Below are positions 6,485 to 7,994 of a stretch of 7,994 nt of DNA, piece after piece (the first letter of the stretch is position 1; every line of letters starts with the position of its first letter). The DNA is from DATIXD01 sp035518875 (lineage in GTDB: Bacteria > Pseudomonadota > Gammaproteobacteria > Methylococcales > Methylococcaceae). The notes beneath the pieces were generated by a model. It was not told where the DNA came from. It worked only from the letters and a program-made list of their open reading frames with translations, and searched no databases. The position numbers and the translations under genes are program-made. Location of the stretch: positions 1-7,994 of the forward strand of contig DATIXD010000037.1 in the NCBI GenBank assembly GCA_035518875.1, in the 5' to 3' direction.

Positions 6485-7092
6485 TCGACCACGGTATTGC
6501 CCAGCGGGCGTTTCCAGGGGAAAGCGTGTCGGGCGATCGCGCCGTGGTCAAGCCATTTCCGAGCGGCGTGCTGATGGCAGCTGTGGATGGCCTAGGCCAT
6601 GGTGAACCGGCCGCCGCGGCCGCCGCGGTCGCCATCGACATGCTGGAACACCATGCCGAGGAAGAGCCCCAAGGGCTGGTGCGACGTTGCCACGAGGCGC
6701 TGAAGCGCACGCGCGGCGTGGCGATGAGCCTGGCCTCGATCGACGCGCGTTCGGGAATGATGACTTGGCTGGGCGTCGGTAATGTCGAAGGACTTCTGTT
6801 GCGAACCGCCGATTCGCCGCCGGCTCGCGAGGCGCTATTGATGCGCGGCGGCGTGGTTGGCTATCAGCTGCCGCCGCTGCGCGTCTCGCACCTTCCCGTC
6901 GGCTTGGGTGACCTGCTGGTCTTCGCCACGGATGGCATCCGTAGCGACTTCGCAGCAGGACTGCCGCTAGACGACCCGCTCCTCCGGCACCAGGACGTGC
7001 AGGAAATCGCCGACCGCATTCTCGCCCATTTCGGCAGGATGACCGATGATGCGCTGGTACTCGTCGCGCGCTACGCGGGTAACCCACCATGA
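6472..7092 (+). CDS. rsbX: RsbX-type PP2C-family phosphatase (stressosome feedback phosphatase)
   Basis: This 206-residue protein is a minimal SpoIIE/PP2C phosphatase domain with no sensor part, as in RsbX (about 200 residues). RsbX removes phosphate from RsbS and RsbR and so lets the stressosome recapture RsbT after stress. Metal-binding acidic positions are visible in SGDR (Asp22), AAVDGLGHG (Asp39), FATDGIRSDF (Asp154) and TDDALVLV (Asp192/193). The segment SIDARSGMMTWLGVGNVEG is the usual core strand region. An AGGG sequence 7 bases before the ATG supports the start, which lies inside the rsbT end (13-bp overlap). Residues 47-52 are six alanines encoded by an exact 9-bp tandem duplication. 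The position between RsbT and an RsbU-like gene supports RsbX rather than a generic SpoIIE phosphatase. Confidence 0.9.
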   Translation: MGALIDHGIAQRAFPGESVSGDRAVVKPFPSGVLMAAVDGLGHGEPAAAAAAVAIDMLEHHAEEEPQGLVRRCHEALKRTRGVAMSLASIDARSGMMTWLGVGNVEGLLLRTADSPPAREALLMRGGVVGYQLPPLRVSHLPVGLGDLLVFATDGIRSDFAAGLPLDDPLLRHQDVQEIADRILAHFGRMTDDALVLVARYAGNPP

Positions 7093-7994
7093 GCCATGTG
7101 CTGCATGAGCTTGCCAATCATTACGCCTCGGGGCTTCAGGACTATCTGGCCGAAGCGCGGGAGGCCGGCCTCGAGCGCGCCTACGAGCTCGGGCGCCAAG
7201 CGGTTGAATCCGGCCTGGGCGTATTGGATATCGAGTTGATGTATCGGCAAGCCCTGGAAGGCGCTTTGCAACGCGTACGGACCCCCGAGGAGAGCATGCA
7301 CGCCGTGGCGCTGGCGTCGGAGTTCTGGGCGGAGAGCCTGGCGCCTTTTGAGATGACCCATCGCGGCTTCCGTGAAGCCAACGGGAGGCTGCGTGAGCTC
7401 AACCAGGCACTGGAAAACGAAATTGCGGAGCGCAAGCGTGCCGAGGCGGCGCTACAGAGAGCCCATGACGAATTGGAGCTGCGGGTAAAGCTACGCACCG
7501 CCGAACTGGCACAGGCCAACGCCGATCTGCAGGCGGAAATCGCCGAGCGCAAACGCTACGAGGAGGAGTTGCGACTGCGCGACCGCGCCATCGAGGCATC
7601 CAGTGCGGGCATCATCATCACCGATGCCAGGCAGAAAGATAACCCCATCATCTACGCCAATCCCGCCTTCGCCCAAATGACCGGCTATGCCCGTGCGGAA
7701 CTGATAGGCCGCAATCCCCGCATTTTGCAGGGGCCGGAAACCGATCCGGAAGCCATCGAGAACATCCGCAGCGCCCTGCGGGAGGCGCAACCCTGCCTGA
7801 TCACCCTGAAAAACTACCGCAAGGACGGCTCGAGCTTCTGGAATGAGCTGTTCATCTCGCCGGTGCGGGACAGCCAGGGTGACTTGACCCATTACATCGG
7901 CGTCCAGACCGATGTAACCCAACTGAGGCGGGCCGAGGAAGAGCGCCATGCCCTGGAAATTGCCAAACAGATTCAACTTTCCCTCCTACCCGGC
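7089..7994 (+). CDS. rsbU: RsbU-like regulator: RsbT-binding domain, coiled coil, LOV-like PAS, start of PP2C module (3' end outside the window)
   Basis: The frame is open from the ATG at 7089 to the right edge (302 residues, no stop). Residues about 5-85 resemble the RsbU N-terminal helical domain, which binds free RsbT in B. subtilis. Residues about 95-168 are a heptad-rich coiled coil containing the segment EIAERKR twice (111-117, 150-156). Residues about 165-282 form a LOV-like PAS domain. It has YANPAFAQMTGY, GRNPRILQGPETDP, NYRKDG, FWNELFISPV and YIGVQTDVT, including the Asn and Gln positions that contact flavin in LOV proteins. The photoactive Cys of GRNCRFLQ is replaced by Pro210. The last visible residues, ALEIAKQIQLSLLPG, are the linker that typically precedes a SpoIIE/PP2C phosphatase domain. 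A kinase or cyclase output is less likely but cannot be excluded from this window. The ATG overlaps the rsbX stop as ATGA, so the protein is the likely output of the same operon. Confidence 0.87.
   Translation, partial: MSHVLHELANHYASGLQDYLAEAREAGLERAYELGRQAVESGLGVLDIELMYRQALEGALQRVRTPEESMHAVALASEFWAESLAPFEMTHRGFREANGRLRELNQALENEIAERKRAEAALQRAHDELELRVKLRTAELAQANADLQAEIAERKRYEEELRLRDRAIEASSAGIIITDARQKDNPIIYANPAFAQMTGYARAELIGRNPRILQGPETDPEAIENIRSALREAQPCLITLKNYRKDGSSFWNELFISPVRDSQGDLTHYIGVQTDVTQLRRAEEERHALEIAKQIQLSLLPG

Overview
The window comes from a GC-rich genome, most likely a gammaproteobacterium. This is inferred from codon usage and from the Fbp-type iron transporter and class I photolyase; no taxonomic marker is present. 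It is fully genic apart from one spacer of about 470 bp and holds three blocks.

Block 1 (1-461, + strand) is the C-terminal end of a class I DNA photolyase that begins outside the window. It converges on block 2 with only 28 bp between the two stop codons.

Block 2 (490-4277, - strand) is a compact ABC importer operon of the ferric-iron (FbpABC/FutABC) type. Its order is periplasmic binding protein, fused two-domain permease, ATPase. The first two genes are 12 bp apart and the last two overlap by 4 bp (ATGA). A Fur-box-like palindrome (4336-4350) lies about 60 bp upstream of the first gene, which suggests control by iron.

Block 3 (4745 to the right edge, + strand, divergent from block 2) is a stressosome operon. 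It encodes a globin-STAS RsbR with the heme-ligand positions conserved, the STAS scaffold RsbS, the switch kinase RsbT, the feedback phosphatase RsbX, and the first 302 residues of an RsbU-like regulator. Every internal junction overlaps (4, 8, 13 and 4 bp), so the genes look translationally coupled. The last gene is the most unusual. It joins an RsbT-binding RsbU N-terminal domain, a coiled coil and a LOV-like PAS domain to the start of what looks like a PP2C phosphatase module. The LOV domain has Pro at the position of the photo-adduct cysteine.

Inferred working model: the globin domain of RsbR senses a gas or redox signal in a 1.8-MDa-type RsbR:RsbS particle. RsbT then phosphorylates RsbS and RsbR, leaves the particle and activates the RsbU-like phosphatase, while RsbX resets the particle. 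The LOV/PAS domain would give the phosphatase a second input. No RsbV, RsbW or sigma factor is visible, so the downstream target is unknown. The spacer 4278-4744 carries the Fur-like box, a long imperfect hairpin (4533-4569) and the ribosome binding site that fixes the rsbR start.
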